Below, piece by piece: positions 25,966-34,752 of a stretch of 36,225 bases of DNA. The stretch is from contig JALEKD010000047.1 in assembly GCA_022769285.1 (NCBI GenBank), positions 1-36,225 on the forward strand, given 5' to 3'. The first letter of the stretch is position 1. Every line of letters begins with the position of its first letter. A model generated the notes under the pieces. The model was not told the DNA's origin. It was given only the letters and a program-made list of their open reading frames with translations, and did not search any database. This stretch comes from Prevotella sp. GTDB lineage: Bacteria > Bacteroidota > Bacteroidia > Bacteroidales > Bacteroidaceae. Position numbers and translations under genes: made by a program.

Positions 25966-26955
25966 ATGGACAAGAAAACACTTAGGATTATATTCATGGG
26001 CACCCCTGAGTTTGCCGTAAATTCTTTACAATCGCTGGTAGACGGCGGCTACAACGTGGTGGCCGTAGTAACCCAGCCCGACAAGCCCGTAGGCCGTCAT
26101 CAGGACACCTTGCAGGCTTCAGCAGTCAAGAAATATGCCGTGGAGCACCACATCCCTGTGCTGCAGCCCGTCAAGATGAAGGACGAGACGTTTCTGGAGC
26201 AACTGCGAAGCTACCGTGCTGACCTGCAAGTGGTTGTTGCGTTCCGCATGTTACCAGAGGTGGTGTGGGCAATGCCTCGCTTCGGCACATTTAATGTACA
26301 CGCGGCGCTGCTGCCCCAGTACCGCGGTGCCGCGCCCATCAACTGGGCCGTCATCAATGGCGAGACACAGACGGGAGTTACCACCTTCTTCTTAGACCAC
26401 GACATTGACACTGGGAAAATAATAGACAGAAAGACATTTGCCATTCCCGATGACGCCGATGTAGAGTATGTGTACGACGGGCTTATGCGCCTGGGTGCCG
26501 AGCTATGCGTGGAGACGGTAGACCGCGTCATCGCCACCGACGGACAGGTGCCCGCCATGCCCCAAGCTAACACGGCCGATCTGAAGGTGGCTCCCAAGAT
26601 ATTCAAGGAGACCTGCGAGATAGACTGGACCCTGCCGGCCAAGCGAGTGTACGACTTTGTACGCGGGCTGTCGCCCTACCCCGGTGCATGGACCAGGATA
26701 GACCAGACCGAGGGAGCCACGGCCAAGAGCGAACTTACCCTCAAAGTGTTCCGGACCACCAAGACTCAACTGGTCACCACCGAGGCACCCGGCACCATGA
26801 TTATTAAGGGCCGGCAGCTGTACATAGCCTGCGCCGATGAATGGCTGAGCATCGAGGAGCTGCAGATTTCGGGCAAAAAGCGTATGGCGGCAGCCGATTT
26901 CCTGAACGGCATGCGTGCCATTGTAGACTACCACTGTCTGCCTAAGCACGACTGA
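25966..26955 (+). CDS. fmt: Methionyl-tRNA formyltransferase
   Basis: 329 aa from MDKKTLRIIFMGTPEFAV. The open frame begins 26 codons earlier, but those codons cover the promoter. It transfers a formyl group from 10-formyl-tetrahydrofolate to initiator Met-tRNA. The N-terminal formyltransferase domain shows MGTPEFAV, the catalytic region FNVHAALLPQYRGAAPINWAVINGE and the TGVTTFFLDHDIDTG loop. The C-terminal OB-like domain (from about residue 205) has KRVYDFVRGLSPYPGAWT. Length is normal. No deformylase gene is nearby. Confidence 0.96.
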   Translation: MDKKTLRIIFMGTPEFAVNSLQSLVDGGYNVVAVVTQPDKPVGRHQDTLQASAVKKYAVEHHIPVLQPVKMKDETFLEQLRSYRADLQVVVAFRMLPEVVWAMPRFGTFNVHAALLPQYRGAAPINWAVINGETQTGVTTFFLDHDIDTGKIIDRKTFAIPDDADVEYVYDGLMRLGAELCVETVDRVIATDGQVPAMPQANTADLKVAPKIFKETCEIDWTLPAKRVYDFVRGLSPYPGAWTRIDQTEGATAKSELTLKVFRTTKTQLVTTEAPGTMIIKGRQLYIACADEWLSIEELQISGKKRMAAADFLNGMRAIVDYHCLPKHD

Positions 26956-27090
26956 GACAGCCGCTACCATCGCGGCCACGGCATTATACATTTTTAGCAC
27001 ATGCCCATGCAATGATGGCATGTCCTTTGCATTTACCTATATAGAACGAAGGAGTGGCCCCACTCCTCCGAACGGTCAAATGAAAGGAAA

Positions 27091-27681
27091 ATGATGATGA
27101 AACGGATATTCTTACTGATGGGCCTGATACTGGCCCTTGGTGCTACGGGCACCATGGCACAGACTGCCAACACACAAGAAGTAGTTACTAAGGAGCAGAG
27201 GCGCATGCTGAAGCAGGAGCGCAAGGCGGTACAGGCACAGATAGACAGTATGCTGGCCGCCGAGGCGCGGCAGGCCATAACCGATACAGCCTTTACGCTG
27301 GAGGCCGACCAGGTGACGTTCAAGGATGGCTCCATAGCCTACGTCAACTCTAACACCAACTTCGTGTCGGTCAACCATGGCGATGCCGTGGTTCAGGTGG
27401 CGTTCAATGTACCTTTCCCGACGCCCAACGGTATCGGCGGCGTTACGCTGTTAGGCAAGGCGCAGAATATGGAGGTGACTACCGACAAGAAAGGGTCTGT
27501 CAACATTCGCATGAACGTGGTAGGCATCGGCATATCGGCCCAGGTATTTATAAATATGTACGCGGGAACTAACCGAGCCTCTGTTGACATCATACCCAAC
27601 TTCAACTCGCGCCGGCTCACACTGAAGGGCACGCTGATGCCCATCAAGAAGAGTTCGGTCTACCAGGGCTGGGGCATTTAG
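27091..27681 (+). CDS. DUF4251 secreted protein
   Basis: 196 aa. A signal peptide ends near GTMAQ (residue 24). The start could be any of three consecutive ATGs. A charged stretch (KEQRRMLKQERKAV, likely coiled) leads into the DUF4251 domain (FTLEADQVTFKDG...NFVSVNHGDAVVQVAFNVP...). The family is restricted to Bacteroidetes, periplasmic or surface, with no known function. It has a purine-rich leader (GAAAGGAAA) and its own terminator at 27721. A palindrome (27051-27066) lies in the leader. Confidence 0.85.
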   Translation: MMMKRIFLLMGLILALGATGTMAQTANTQEVVTKEQRRMLKQERKAVQAQIDSMLAAEARQAITDTAFTLEADQVTFKDGSIAYVNSNTNFVSVNHGDAVVQVAFNVPFPTPNGIGGVTLLGKAQNMEVTTDKKGSVNIRMNVVGIGISAQVFINMYAGTNRASVDIIPNFNSRRLTLKGTLMPIKKSSVYQGWGI

Positions 27682-27720
27682 AGCCACCTGCCACGGCCCG
27701 GCAGCCCTGCCGGCCCCCAT

Positions 27721-27767
27721 CCCACTCACCGCTCAATGTCCAGGAGCTGTGGGTGGGAATTTTTTTG
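27721..27767 (+). terminator. Intrinsic terminator of the DUF4251 gene
   Basis: Nine-bp arms 27721-27729 and 27749-27757 (one G-U) are followed by AA and seven T residues. The hairpin lies 40 nt past the stop. Confidence 0.88.
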
Positions 27768-27797
27768 TTAACTCCCCTGAAAAAATCATAAGCTTTA

Positions 27798-27829
27798 TTT
27801 GGATTTTAAGCCACGATGGCGTATATTTG
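27798..27829 (+). promoter_or_regulatory. Promoter of the Sua5-ClC operon
   Basis: TTTG (27798-27801) and TATATTTG (27822-27829) are 20 nt apart. The predicted start is near 27836, with a leader of about 75 nt to the ATG at 27911. Confidence 0.75.
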
Positions 27830-27910
27830 CACACCAGATAGCAGTGCACAGGCAGCCATGGCCCCCGCCGTGATGGTCGCCCCACGGCTATCCGTACTAA
27901 ATAAATCAGG

Positions 27911-28480
27911 ATGAATCAAGCAGAAGACATTAAGAACGCCGTCGCAGTGCTCCGAAAGGGCGGCGTCATACTTTATCCCACTGACACCGTATGGGGCATA
28001 GGCTGCGACGCCACCAACGCCGAGGCCGTGAGCCGTGTATATGCCATCAAGCACCGCGATGACAGCAAGGCTCTGATCTGTCTGGTAGACTCTGACGCGC
28101 GGCTGCAACGCTATGTGCACGACGTGCCCGCCGTGGCATGGGAGCTGCTGGACGTGGTAACCAAGCCCACCACCGTAATACTGGACGGAGCCGTGAACCT
28201 GGCTCCCAACCTCATCGCCGACGATGGGTCGATAGCCCTGCGCATCACGCAGGAGCCTTTTTCCAAAGAATTGTGCTACCGCTTCCAGAAGGCGTTGGTT
28301 AGTACCAGCGCCAACATCAGTGGCGAGCCGGCTGCGGCTAACTACTGCGATATTTCGGACGACATTATCAACGCTGTCGACTACGTATGCTTCAGCCGTC
28401 GCCAGGAACACAAGCCCCACACACCATCGAGCATCATCAAGCTCAAGGCCGACGGCGAGGTAACCATCATTAGGAAGTAG
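27911..28480 (+). CDS. Sua5/YciO/YrdC-family protein (threonylcarbamoyl-AMP synthase)
   Basis: 189 aa, the single-domain TsaC/YrdC length. In the family, the enzyme makes L-threonylcarbamoyl-AMP from threonine, bicarbonate and ATP for the t6A37 modification of tRNAs. Visible motifs are GGVILYPTDTVWGIGCDA, the KxR...S motif KHRDDSKALI, the SIALRI strand and STSANISGEPA. It is 3 nt upstream of the ClC gene, so the two are cotranscribed. YciO-type relatives without proven synthase activity look similar, so I leave the symbol empty. Confidence 0.9.
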   Translation: MNQAEDIKNAVAVLRKGGVILYPTDTVWGIGCDATNAEAVSRVYAIKHRDDSKALICLVDSDARLQRYVHDVPAVAWELLDVVTKPTTVILDGAVNLAPNLIADDGSIALRITQEPFSKELCYRFQKALVSTSANISGEPAAANYCDISDDIINAVDYVCFSRRQEHKPHTPSSIIKLKADGEVTIIRK

Positions 28481-28483
28481 CCC

Positions 28484-30295
28484 ATGCAGCCTGTAGACAG
28501 CACCTCAGTGGCCGACCGCTCGGCCATAGTCCGCTTTGTAGCCTGGAGCAGGCTTCATGTATCCGAGCGGCAGACTATCCTTATCCTCTCGTTCTTCATC
28601 GGCCTTTTTGCCGCCATTGCCGCCTTTGTGCTGCATAGCCTTATCCACCAGGTACAGCTCTTGCTCACCACCGGGTTTACCATTACGAGCTACAACTGGC
28701 TCTACCTGCTGTTCCCGGTCATAGGCATATACCTCACGTCGCTCTTTATTAAATATGTAGTCAAGGACAACATCTCGCACGGTATCACCCGGGTGCTGTA
28801 TGCCATCTCTACGAAGAAGAGTCACCTCAAGTCGCACAACTGCTGGTCCTCGGTCATCGCGTCGGCCATCACCATTGGTTTCGGCGGTTCGGTGGGAGCC
28901 GAGGCGCCCATCGTGCTTACCGGCTCGGCCATAGGCAGCAACTTGGGGCAGCTGTTCCATGTCGAGAAGAAGAACCTGATACTGTTAGTGGGCTGTGGGG
29001 CTGCCGCGGCCATAGCCGGCATCTTTAAGGCCCCCATCGCCGGACTGGTATTTACACTGGAGGTGCTGATGGTAGACCTGTCCATGGCCTCTCTGCTGCC
29101 CATCCTGATATCGTGTGTCACGGCGACGTGCTTCTCGTACATCTTCATGGGCGGCGAGTCGCTCTTCTCCTTTCACGTAGACAACGTGTGGGGACTGGAC
29201 AAGGTTCCGGCCAACATACTGTTAGGCTTGTTCTGCGGCATGGTAAGCCTGTACTTCATGCGAACCATGACGGCCTGCGAGAACGGGTTCGCCCAGTTGG
29301 CCAAGCGGCCTTACCTGAGGCTGCTGGTCGGTGGTCTGGTGCTTAGTCCGCTCATATTCCTCTTTCCCTCGCTCTACGGCGAGGGCTACAGCGCCATCAA
29401 CATTCTTCTGAACGGCAAGACACCGGCCGACTGGAACACGCTGATGAACAACTCTATTTTCTACGGTCACGGCAACCTGCTTATCGTGTACGTGGGCCTG
29501 GTCATCCTTACCAAAGTGTTCGCCACGTCGGCCACCAATGGCGGCGGCGGTTGTGGCGGTACCTTCGCCCCCTCGCTCTTCATCGGCGGCTTCAGCGGTT
29601 TCTTCTTTTCACGGTTGTGGAACACCTATCAGGTGGGTGTATATATACCCGATAAGAATTTTACGCTGCTGGGCATGGCCGGGGTGATGGCCGGGGTGAT
29701 GCACGCACCGCTCACGGGCATCTTCCTGATAGCCGAACTTACAGGCGGGTACCAGTTGTTCATGCCACTCATCATCGTGAGCGTGGTATCTACGCTCACC
29801 ATCAGCATATTTGAGCCTCACAGCATCTACGCCATGCGTCTGGCCCGCCAGGGCAAGCTGCTTACCCACCACACAGACCGCTCCATCCTCACCCTGATGA
29901 CCCTGAGCAGCCTGATAGAGAAGGAGTACACCGCCGTGACACCCGATATGCCGCTCAACAAGCTGGTGAGGGCTTTCAGTGACAGCCACACCAGCTTTAT
30001 GCCCGTGCTGGACAAGGCCGGAACCCTGCTGGGCGAGGTAGACATGACCCGCAACCGCCACATCATATTCCGCACCGAGCTATACAACCGCTTCAGGGTA
30101 GAGCAGCTGATGAGCAAGTGTCCGGCCACCATCGGCGTAAACGACCCGATGGACGAGGCGATGCACAAGTTCGAGAAGACCAACGCTCAGTACCTGCCCG
30201 TGGTAGATATGAGCAACCACTTGGTAGGCTATATAGACCGCACGCGTATGTACTCGATGTATCGCAAGATGGTGGCAGACTTCTCAGCAGAATAG
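28484..30295 (+). CDS. ClC-family chloride channel/transporter with CBS domains
   Basis: 603 aa. Residues 30-450 hold the ClC membrane domain with selectivity-filter stretches GGSVGAEAP (gating Glu140), GGGGCGGTFAPSLFIGG and MAGVMAGVMHAPLTG. The C-terminus (about 470-600) has two CBS domains, which sense adenine nucleotides in relatives. The external gating Glu is kept. At the position of the internal proton Glu of E. coli ClC (second E of IIEEM) this protein has Val194 (TLEVLM), as channels do. Transport mode is therefore uncertain. No clear terminator follows. Confidence 0.93.
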   Translation: MQPVDSTSVADRSAIVRFVAWSRLHVSERQTILILSFFIGLFAAIAAFVLHSLIHQVQLLLTTGFTITSYNWLYLLFPVIGIYLTSLFIKYVVKDNISHGITRVLYAISTKKSHLKSHNCWSSVIASAITIGFGGSVGAEAPIVLTGSAIGSNLGQLFHVEKKNLILLVGCGAAAAIAGIFKAPIAGLVFTLEVLMVDLSMASLLPILISCVTATCFSYIFMGGESLFSFHVDNVWGLDKVPANILLGLFCGMVSLYFMRTMTACENGFAQLAKRPYLRLLVGGLVLSPLIFLFPSLYGEGYSAINILLNGKTPADWNTLMNNSIFYGHGNLLIVYVGLVILTKVFATSATNGGGGCGGTFAPSLFIGGFSGFFFSRLWNTYQVGVYIPDKNFTLLGMAGVMAGVMHAPLTGIFLIAELTGGYQLFMPLIIVSVVSTLTISIFEPHSIYAMRLARQGKLLTHHTDRSILTLMTLSSLIEKEYTAVTPDMPLNKLVRAFSDSHTSFMPVLDKAGTLLGEVDMTRNRHIIFRTELYNRFRVEQLMSKCPATIGVNDPMDEAMHKFEKTNAQYLPVVDMSNHLVGYIDRTRMYSMYRKMVADFSAE

Positions 30296-30378
30296 CAATT
30301 GCTCCCCCGACTGAGGAGATCGGTCGCCACAAGGCGCAGATGCCATTTTCACGAGTTTATGCTTTGCTGTTTTTATAT

Positions 30379-30411
30379 AAAACAGGCTGCGCCGTGGGCA
30401 TCCGAGCAAAC
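30379..30411 (-). repeat. Distant, inverted partial copy of the 64-bp repeat
   Basis: AAAACAGGCTGCGCC followed by CATCCGAGCAA matches the reverse complement of the 9243-9557 unit with three changes in about 33 nt. Similarity fades afterwards, although CGCATTGTTTTT at 30427-30438 still echoes the unit's end. Confidence 0.65.
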
Positions 30412-30614
30412 CTGTGGCGCTCATCTCGCATTGTTTTTGCGCCCGTAGCACGCTTTGCTCATGGTGGGACTATACCTGGAGCGCTACCCTGGCTTTATAC
30501 TGCTGCGCTTGCAGCGCGCACTGCTTGCGAGAGAGCCTACATCCAACCCGGAATGACCGCAAATCTCTTTGTAGTATTTGCAGGAAATGACAAGGGTGCC
30601 CTTCGCCTTCCGAA

Positions 30615-30667
30615 AGACCGACCTTTAGACCTCTAAAGACGGCTCCGGGAAATGTAAAGGTCGGTCT
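30615..30667. repeat. Long hairpin repeat, copy B
   Basis: Perfect 13-bp arms AGACCGACCTTTA (30615-30627) and TAAAGGTCGGTCT (30655-30667) flank a 27-nt loop containing CTAAAGACGGCTCC. It shares the core and right arm with copy A at 16054-16128. Confidence 0.7.
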
Positions 30668-30722
30668 CCGCTATTTCGGTGACAGCTATTGGTATGCAAG
30701 AAGCCCTCGCCAACGCACGGGG

Positions 30723-30762
30723 AGCGCTTTTTACTTTTTTACTCTTTTACTTTTTACCTTTC
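30723..30762 (-). repeat. AT-rich repeat, inverted copy of 15967-16006
   Basis: It begins AGCGCTTTTTAC and reads as the reverse complement of the 15967-16006 run at about 90% identity. It lies 56 nt from hairpin copy B. Confidence 0.6.
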
Positions 30763-30895
30763 AAAGGTGCTCTTTTACTTTTTTATCTTTTTACTTTTAT
30801 CTCCCTTAGCCACTGCCCCATCACCCAAAGTATCAAAAATCTTCGCAGCCACAAAAAGTATTGACGGAACATGCGCTTTTCTATACATTAATTAT

Positions 30896-30903
30896 TACCT
30901 TTG
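30896..30903 (+). promoter_or_regulatory. Promoter -7 element of ftsZ
   Basis: TACCTTTG fits TAnnTTTG, 57 nt before the ftsZ ATG. The -33 region is not convincing. Confidence 0.5.
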
Positions 30904-30959
30904 CATGGACAGCGGTTCTGCCGGCTGCCAAACTAATAGCATACACCCTCACCATAACT

Positions 30960-32273
30960 ATGGATACAGGTACTATCATTAAGGGCCAAATAGACTTTGG
31001 GCCCGTGGAAGACACCACGCGCAACATTATCAAGGTAGTGGGCGTGGGCGGCGGCGGATGTAACGCCGTGGGCAACATATATAGGGAGGGCCTGAAAGGC
31101 GTAACCTTTGCGGTATGTAATACGGACAGCAAGAGCCTGTCTGTGAACCCCGTTCCCACCAAAATAATGCTGGGCGAGAAAGGCCACGGCGTGGGCGGCA
31201 ATCCTGTACGCGGACGCGAGGAGGCCGAGAAGAACCGCGAGGACATACAACGGCTGTTTAGCGACAACACAGAGATGGTGTTTGTAGTGGCCACGCTGGG
31301 TGGCGGCACCGGCACAGGGGCTGCCCCATTAGTGGCCAGCATAGCCAAGGAACGCGGACTGCTCACGGTGGGCGTGGTGACCCTGCCCTTCTACTTCGAA
31401 CGGAAACCCAAGATATACAAGGCCCTCAAGGGACTTGAGGAGATACGCAAGAATGTAGACTCGCTCATCATTATCAACAACGAGCAGATAAGCAAGGTGT
31501 ACACCGATGCCGACATCTCGGTAGACGAAGCCCTGTCGCGGGCCGATGCCGTGATAGGCAAGGCCGTGCGCGGCATAGCCGAGATAGTGCTGCTCCCGGG
31601 CAAGATACAGACCGACCTGGAAGATGTCAAGACCACCATGACAGACGGCGGCGGGGCCATCATGTCCATAGGACGGGCCTCGGGCGACCACCGACTGCAA
31701 AACGCGATACTGGATGCCCTCAGCTCACCGCTACTCTACGGCAGCGACATCAGCAAGGCCACTCGCATACTGTTCAACATGTACGCCAGCAGCGCCCATC
31801 CACTCAAGGTGAAAGAAACGAGGGAACTGGCCGCGTTCATGGACGACTTGCTGCCCGACATAGATGTGATATGGGGTATGGCAACCGATGACACATTAGA
31901 CGAGGACGTCAAGATAACCATTGTGGCCACGGGCTTTGACAACTCGATACCCATCGACACGCTGCAAGATGCCAATGACCTGGCCCTGAACGACATTATC
32001 GTCAAGCTATATGGCAAGAAACCGCGCAAGCGTTCGTGGGGACAGCTACCGACCACGGGGGAAGCTCCGGGCACAGCTACACCAACCGGCACAGCTGCCC
32101 CCAGCAAGGCCGAAACACCCTCTACATCCCCCATAGGCACAACAGGGAAAACCACAGCCACCGTTCAGCCTGCCGAGGAAGAGTTTGTTAATCCGGCAGA
32201 GACCTTCTACCAGCGGGTGGCCGCAAGTATCAAGGCAGGGCTGGCCCTCTTGGTGTCTGATGACAATGAATAA
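30960..32273 (+). CDS. ftsZ: FtsZ-family tubulin-like GTPase, outside the division cluster
   Basis: 437 aa from MDTGTIIKG. The open frame begins 33 codons earlier, across the promoter. FtsZ polymerises into the division ring. GTP-binding motifs are intact: GVGGGGCNAV (29-37) and the tubulin signature GGGTGTG (114-120). The catalytic T7 loop reads QTDLEDVK: both Asp are kept, but the usual Asn (NxDFAD) is Gln. A Pro/Thr-rich linker (about 365-405) and a C-terminal amphipathic helix follow. No ftsQ, ftsA or mur gene is adjacent; neighbours are a ClC gene and a nuclease. It may be the main FtsZ moved elsewhere, or a second paralogue. Confidence 0.9.
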   Translation: MDTGTIIKGQIDFGPVEDTTRNIIKVVGVGGGGCNAVGNIYREGLKGVTFAVCNTDSKSLSVNPVPTKIMLGEKGHGVGGNPVRGREEAEKNREDIQRLFSDNTEMVFVVATLGGGTGTGAAPLVASIAKERGLLTVGVVTLPFYFERKPKIYKALKGLEEIRKNVDSLIIINNEQISKVYTDADISVDEALSRADAVIGKAVRGIAEIVLLPGKIQTDLEDVKTTMTDGGGAIMSIGRASGDHRLQNAILDALSSPLLYGSDISKATRILFNMYASSAHPLKVKETRELAAFMDDLLPDIDVIWGMATDDTLDEDVKITIVATGFDNSIPIDTLQDANDLALNDIIVKLYGKKPRKRSWGQLPTTGEAPGTATPTGTAAPSKAETPSTSPIGTTGKTTATVQPAEEEFVNPAETFYQRVAASIKAGLALLVSDDNE

Positions 32274-32286
32274 AATACTAACAGAT

Positions 32287-33849
32287 ATGTGGAGAAATAA
32301 GAAGACTATTAGTGTGATGGCCCTGCTGATGCTGGTACTCCAGCTCTTTGCCCAGGGCCCCAACAACAGCGGCACGTACTATCAGGCAGCCAACGGCCGG
32401 AAGGGAGCAGCGCTGAAGACAGCGCTCTATACCATCATAAGCAAGCACACGACCATAAGCTACGATGGGCTGCTTACCTATTACAAACAGACCGACTGTC
32501 GGGCCGACGGCAAGGTGTGGGACATGTACTCTAACACGACCAACTACTCCTTTACCGACAACAACGGCTCGTACAAGAAGGAAGGCGACATCTACAACCG
32601 TGAGCACTCGGTGCCCCAGAGTTGGTTTGGCAAGGCGTCGCCCATGAAGTCAGACATCGTGCATGTGGTGCCCACCGATGGCTATGTCAACGGGCGGCGC
32701 AGCAACTTCCCCTTTGGCGAGACCAAGAACCCCACCTATACCTCTAACAACGGTTTCAGCAAGTTGGGGCCATGCTCAGTAGAGGGCTATTCGGGCACAG
32801 TGTTCGAGCCAAACGATGAGTACAAGGGCGATTTTGCCCGCATCTACTTCTACATGGCCACTTGCTACGAGAACAAGATAGCCTCGTGGAACCAGGCGGC
32901 CGTGTTTGCTGGCAACGCATACCCTGCCTACAAGGCATGGTTCATCAAGATGTTGCTGCGGTGGGCCAAGGAAGACCCGGTAAGCCAAAAGGAGATAGAC
33001 CGCAACAATGCCGTGTACGGCTGTCAGCACAACCGCAATCCCTATGTTGACTACCCTGGACTGGAGCAGTACGTATGGGGCGACAAACAGGACGTGGCCT
33101 TCAGCTACGACCACTATGACAGTGCCAATCCTAACCCCGACCCGAATCCTGACCCTGACCCGGATCCCAATCCAGACCCAGACCCCGATCCAGACCCCGA
33201 CCCAGCTGATGGCGTTACCTTTGTCAAAGTTGCTACTCAGTCTGACGTGGCCCCAGGCAACTACTACCTCTTGGTCTTTGGCGGCAACGTTAAGGTTGAT
33301 GCCTGCGCGCTATCTGATTTGACTGGTGGCAAAAATTACTACACGAGCGCCACGGTGACCATAGGGGCCGATGGTCGGATAACGACCGACGTAGACACGA
33401 AAGACAAGCCCCACCAGCTGCTATTGGGTGGTACGGCTGGCACCTATACGCTATATGATGGCACCGAGAAGGCTTATCTGACGCTGACGGGCAATGAGAA
33501 CAAGCTATATACCACCACCCAGGCCAACTCTGCCCAGGCCCAGTGGACCATAACCGTATCGGGTGGGGCCACACATATATATAATAAGAGTTTTACGACC
33601 CGCGAGATACAGTTCAATGCCAGCAACCCGCGCTTTGCCTGCTACACAGGTAGCCAGCAACCCGTTATGCTCTACCGCAGGGCGGTGACCAATGGCATTG
33701 ACGCTCCCACATCAGACGCAGCCACCAAGGTGAGCGTGTACTCGCTGACGGGTGTCATGGTGCGCCATCAGGTAGATGCCGCGACTGCCTTGGACGGTCT
33801 GCCCAAGGGCGTGTACATACTCAATGGCCGAAAGATGGTTGTGCAGTAG
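32287..33849 (+). CDS. Secreted endonuclease I with type IX sorting tail
   Basis: 520 aa from MWRNKKTISV, with a signal peptide ending near LFAQ. Starts at 32266 or 32260 would overlap ftsZ. Residues 25-280 are endonuclease I-like (PF04231): NREHSVPQSWFGKASPMKSDIVHVVPTDGYVNGRRS holds the catalytic His, with a second conserved patch YFYMATCY. A low-complexity Asp-Pro/Asn-Pro linker (about 285-308) follows, then a beta-sandwich domain. The C-terminal 40 residues (VSVYSLTGVMV...LPKGVYILNGRKMVV) are a type A sorting domain for type IX secretion. It probably degrades extracellular DNA or RNA. Confidence 0.9.
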   Translation: MWRNKKTISVMALLMLVLQLFAQGPNNSGTYYQAANGRKGAALKTALYTIISKHTTISYDGLLTYYKQTDCRADGKVWDMYSNTTNYSFTDNNGSYKKEGDIYNREHSVPQSWFGKASPMKSDIVHVVPTDGYVNGRRSNFPFGETKNPTYTSNNGFSKLGPCSVEGYSGTVFEPNDEYKGDFARIYFYMATCYENKIASWNQAAVFAGNAYPAYKAWFIKMLLRWAKEDPVSQKEIDRNNAVYGCQHNRNPYVDYPGLEQYVWGDKQDVAFSYDHYDSANPNPDPNPDPDPDPNPDPDPDPDPDPADGVTFVKVATQSDVAPGNYYLLVFGGNVKVDACALSDLTGGKNYYTSATVTIGADGRITTDVDTKDKPHQLLLGGTAGTYTLYDGTEKAYLTLTGNENKLYTTTQANSAQAQWTITVSGGATHIYNKSFTTREIQFNASNPRFACYTGSQQPVMLYRRAVTNGIDAPTSDAATKVSVYSLTGVMVRHQVDAATALDGLPKGVYILNGRKMVVQ

Positions 33850-33897
33850 CATCCCGCCCAGCGCCCTCAGCCCCCACCACCCCAGGGCTGATAACAG

Positions 33898-33937
33898 CAA
33901 GCCCGACTCTGATGATGGTTAGAGTCGGGCTTGTTCT
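33898..33937 (+). terminator. Intrinsic terminator of the ftsZ-nuclease operon
   Basis: Perfect 13-bp arms (33898-33910 and 33921-33933) enclose a 10-nt loop. They are followed by TTCTTTCTGTATT on the plus strand and could also work from the other side. Confidence 0.8.
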
Positions 33938-33962
33938 TTCTGTATTATTGCGGTTGAAAACT

Positions 33963-33979
33963 ATTAGCGGACAGCAATA
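33963..33979. repeat. Copy 3 of the TAGCGGACAGCAATA end motif
   Basis: ATTAGCGGACAGCAATA lies 30 nt beyond the terminator hairpin, the same hairpin-then-motif order as at 333-404 and 67-136. It lies exactly where host-like GC-rich sequence changes to AT-rich decayed sugar genes. Confidence 0.55.
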
Positions 33980-33996
33980 TATCTCAATGAGTTCTG

Positions 33997-34752
33997 TTAT
34001 AAGTTCAACTGAAGATATTTCGGCTTTCGCCTTTTTGAAAGATAAGCATCGCGTGCTTGTGTCGCATACCACATTATATTATTGGCATCTTCCGCATTAC
34101 GGCAAATCAATGCGCCACCGCCTGAAGTTGTTATCATCTTGTTGCCATTAAACGACAATACGCCATACTTGCCGAACGTACCAAGCACCTGTCCATTGAA
34201 GCGTGAGCCCATACCTTCAGCAGCATCTTCCACTACTGGAATGCCATATTTATCGGCTATCGCCATTATCTCGTCAATGCGGTAAGGCATACCATAAAGC
34301 GCCACTGGCACAATAGCCTTAGGATATTTGCCAGTTTTTTCTTTGCGGTCAATAATCGCTTTCTCTAAGAGAGTAGGATCCATGTTCTATGTTTCACCTT
34401 CCGAACCTACGAACACAGGTTTGTCTCCAAGATAAGTAATAGGGTGTGAAGATGCACAGAATGTGAAGCTCTGCACTAACACTTCGTCGCCAGCTTTCAC
34501 GCCACAGCCAATCAAGGCCAAGTGTACGGCTGCGGTACCAGCAGAGAGGCATACAACTTTGCGGTCAAGCGATTCTGTACCATCGAACTTACTAGTATAA
34601 AAAGCAGACAAATCCTGTTCGAATGCATTTACGTTCGGTCCCATTGGCACTACCCAATTTGTGTCGAATGTCTCTTTCACATATTTCTGTTCCAAACCAG
34701 CTTCACTCATGTGGGCAAGGCAGAGATAAATTGTTTTTCTTTCTTCTGACAT
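33997..34752 (-). pseudogene. DegT/DnrJ/EryC1 aminotransferase, broken
   Basis: The N-terminal half (34752-34387) has KVVCLSAGTAAVHLAL and VLVQSFTFCASSHPITYLG. The C-terminal half (from 34383) continues in the same frame with AIVPVALYGMPY, VEDAAEGMGSRF and the PLP-lysine region LSFNGNKMITTSGGG. A TAG at 34389-34387 splits them where I expect Trp (SEGET-W-NMDP), so one G-to-A change explains it. After YATQARDAY (near 34045) homology stops and the last third is missing. Relatives make amino sugars for surface glycans. One relic, not two genes. Confidence 0.85.

Larger units (their letters stand above)
30296..30895. other. Intergenic region rich in repeats, no gene supported
   Basis: The stretch holds three repeats (30379-30411, 30615-30667, 30723-30762) and a T-rich plus strand from about 30725 to 30800. 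It also carries GC-rich inverted motifs, for example GCTGC/GCAGC near 30500. Open frames crossing it change composition along their length and match no family. Confidence 0.5.

Noticed and set aside
30118..30636. 172-codon plus-strand frame across the ClC end and intergenic repeats
   Set aside because: Its first third is the shadow of the ClC CBS domain and the rest is repeat DNA.
33981..34072. Minus-strand reading ...KAKAEISSVELITELIEIYCC... as a transposase C-terminus
   Set aside because: It looks protein-like and ends at the end motif, but it is too short to assign and lies on the outer side of that motif, opposite to where the element body would be.
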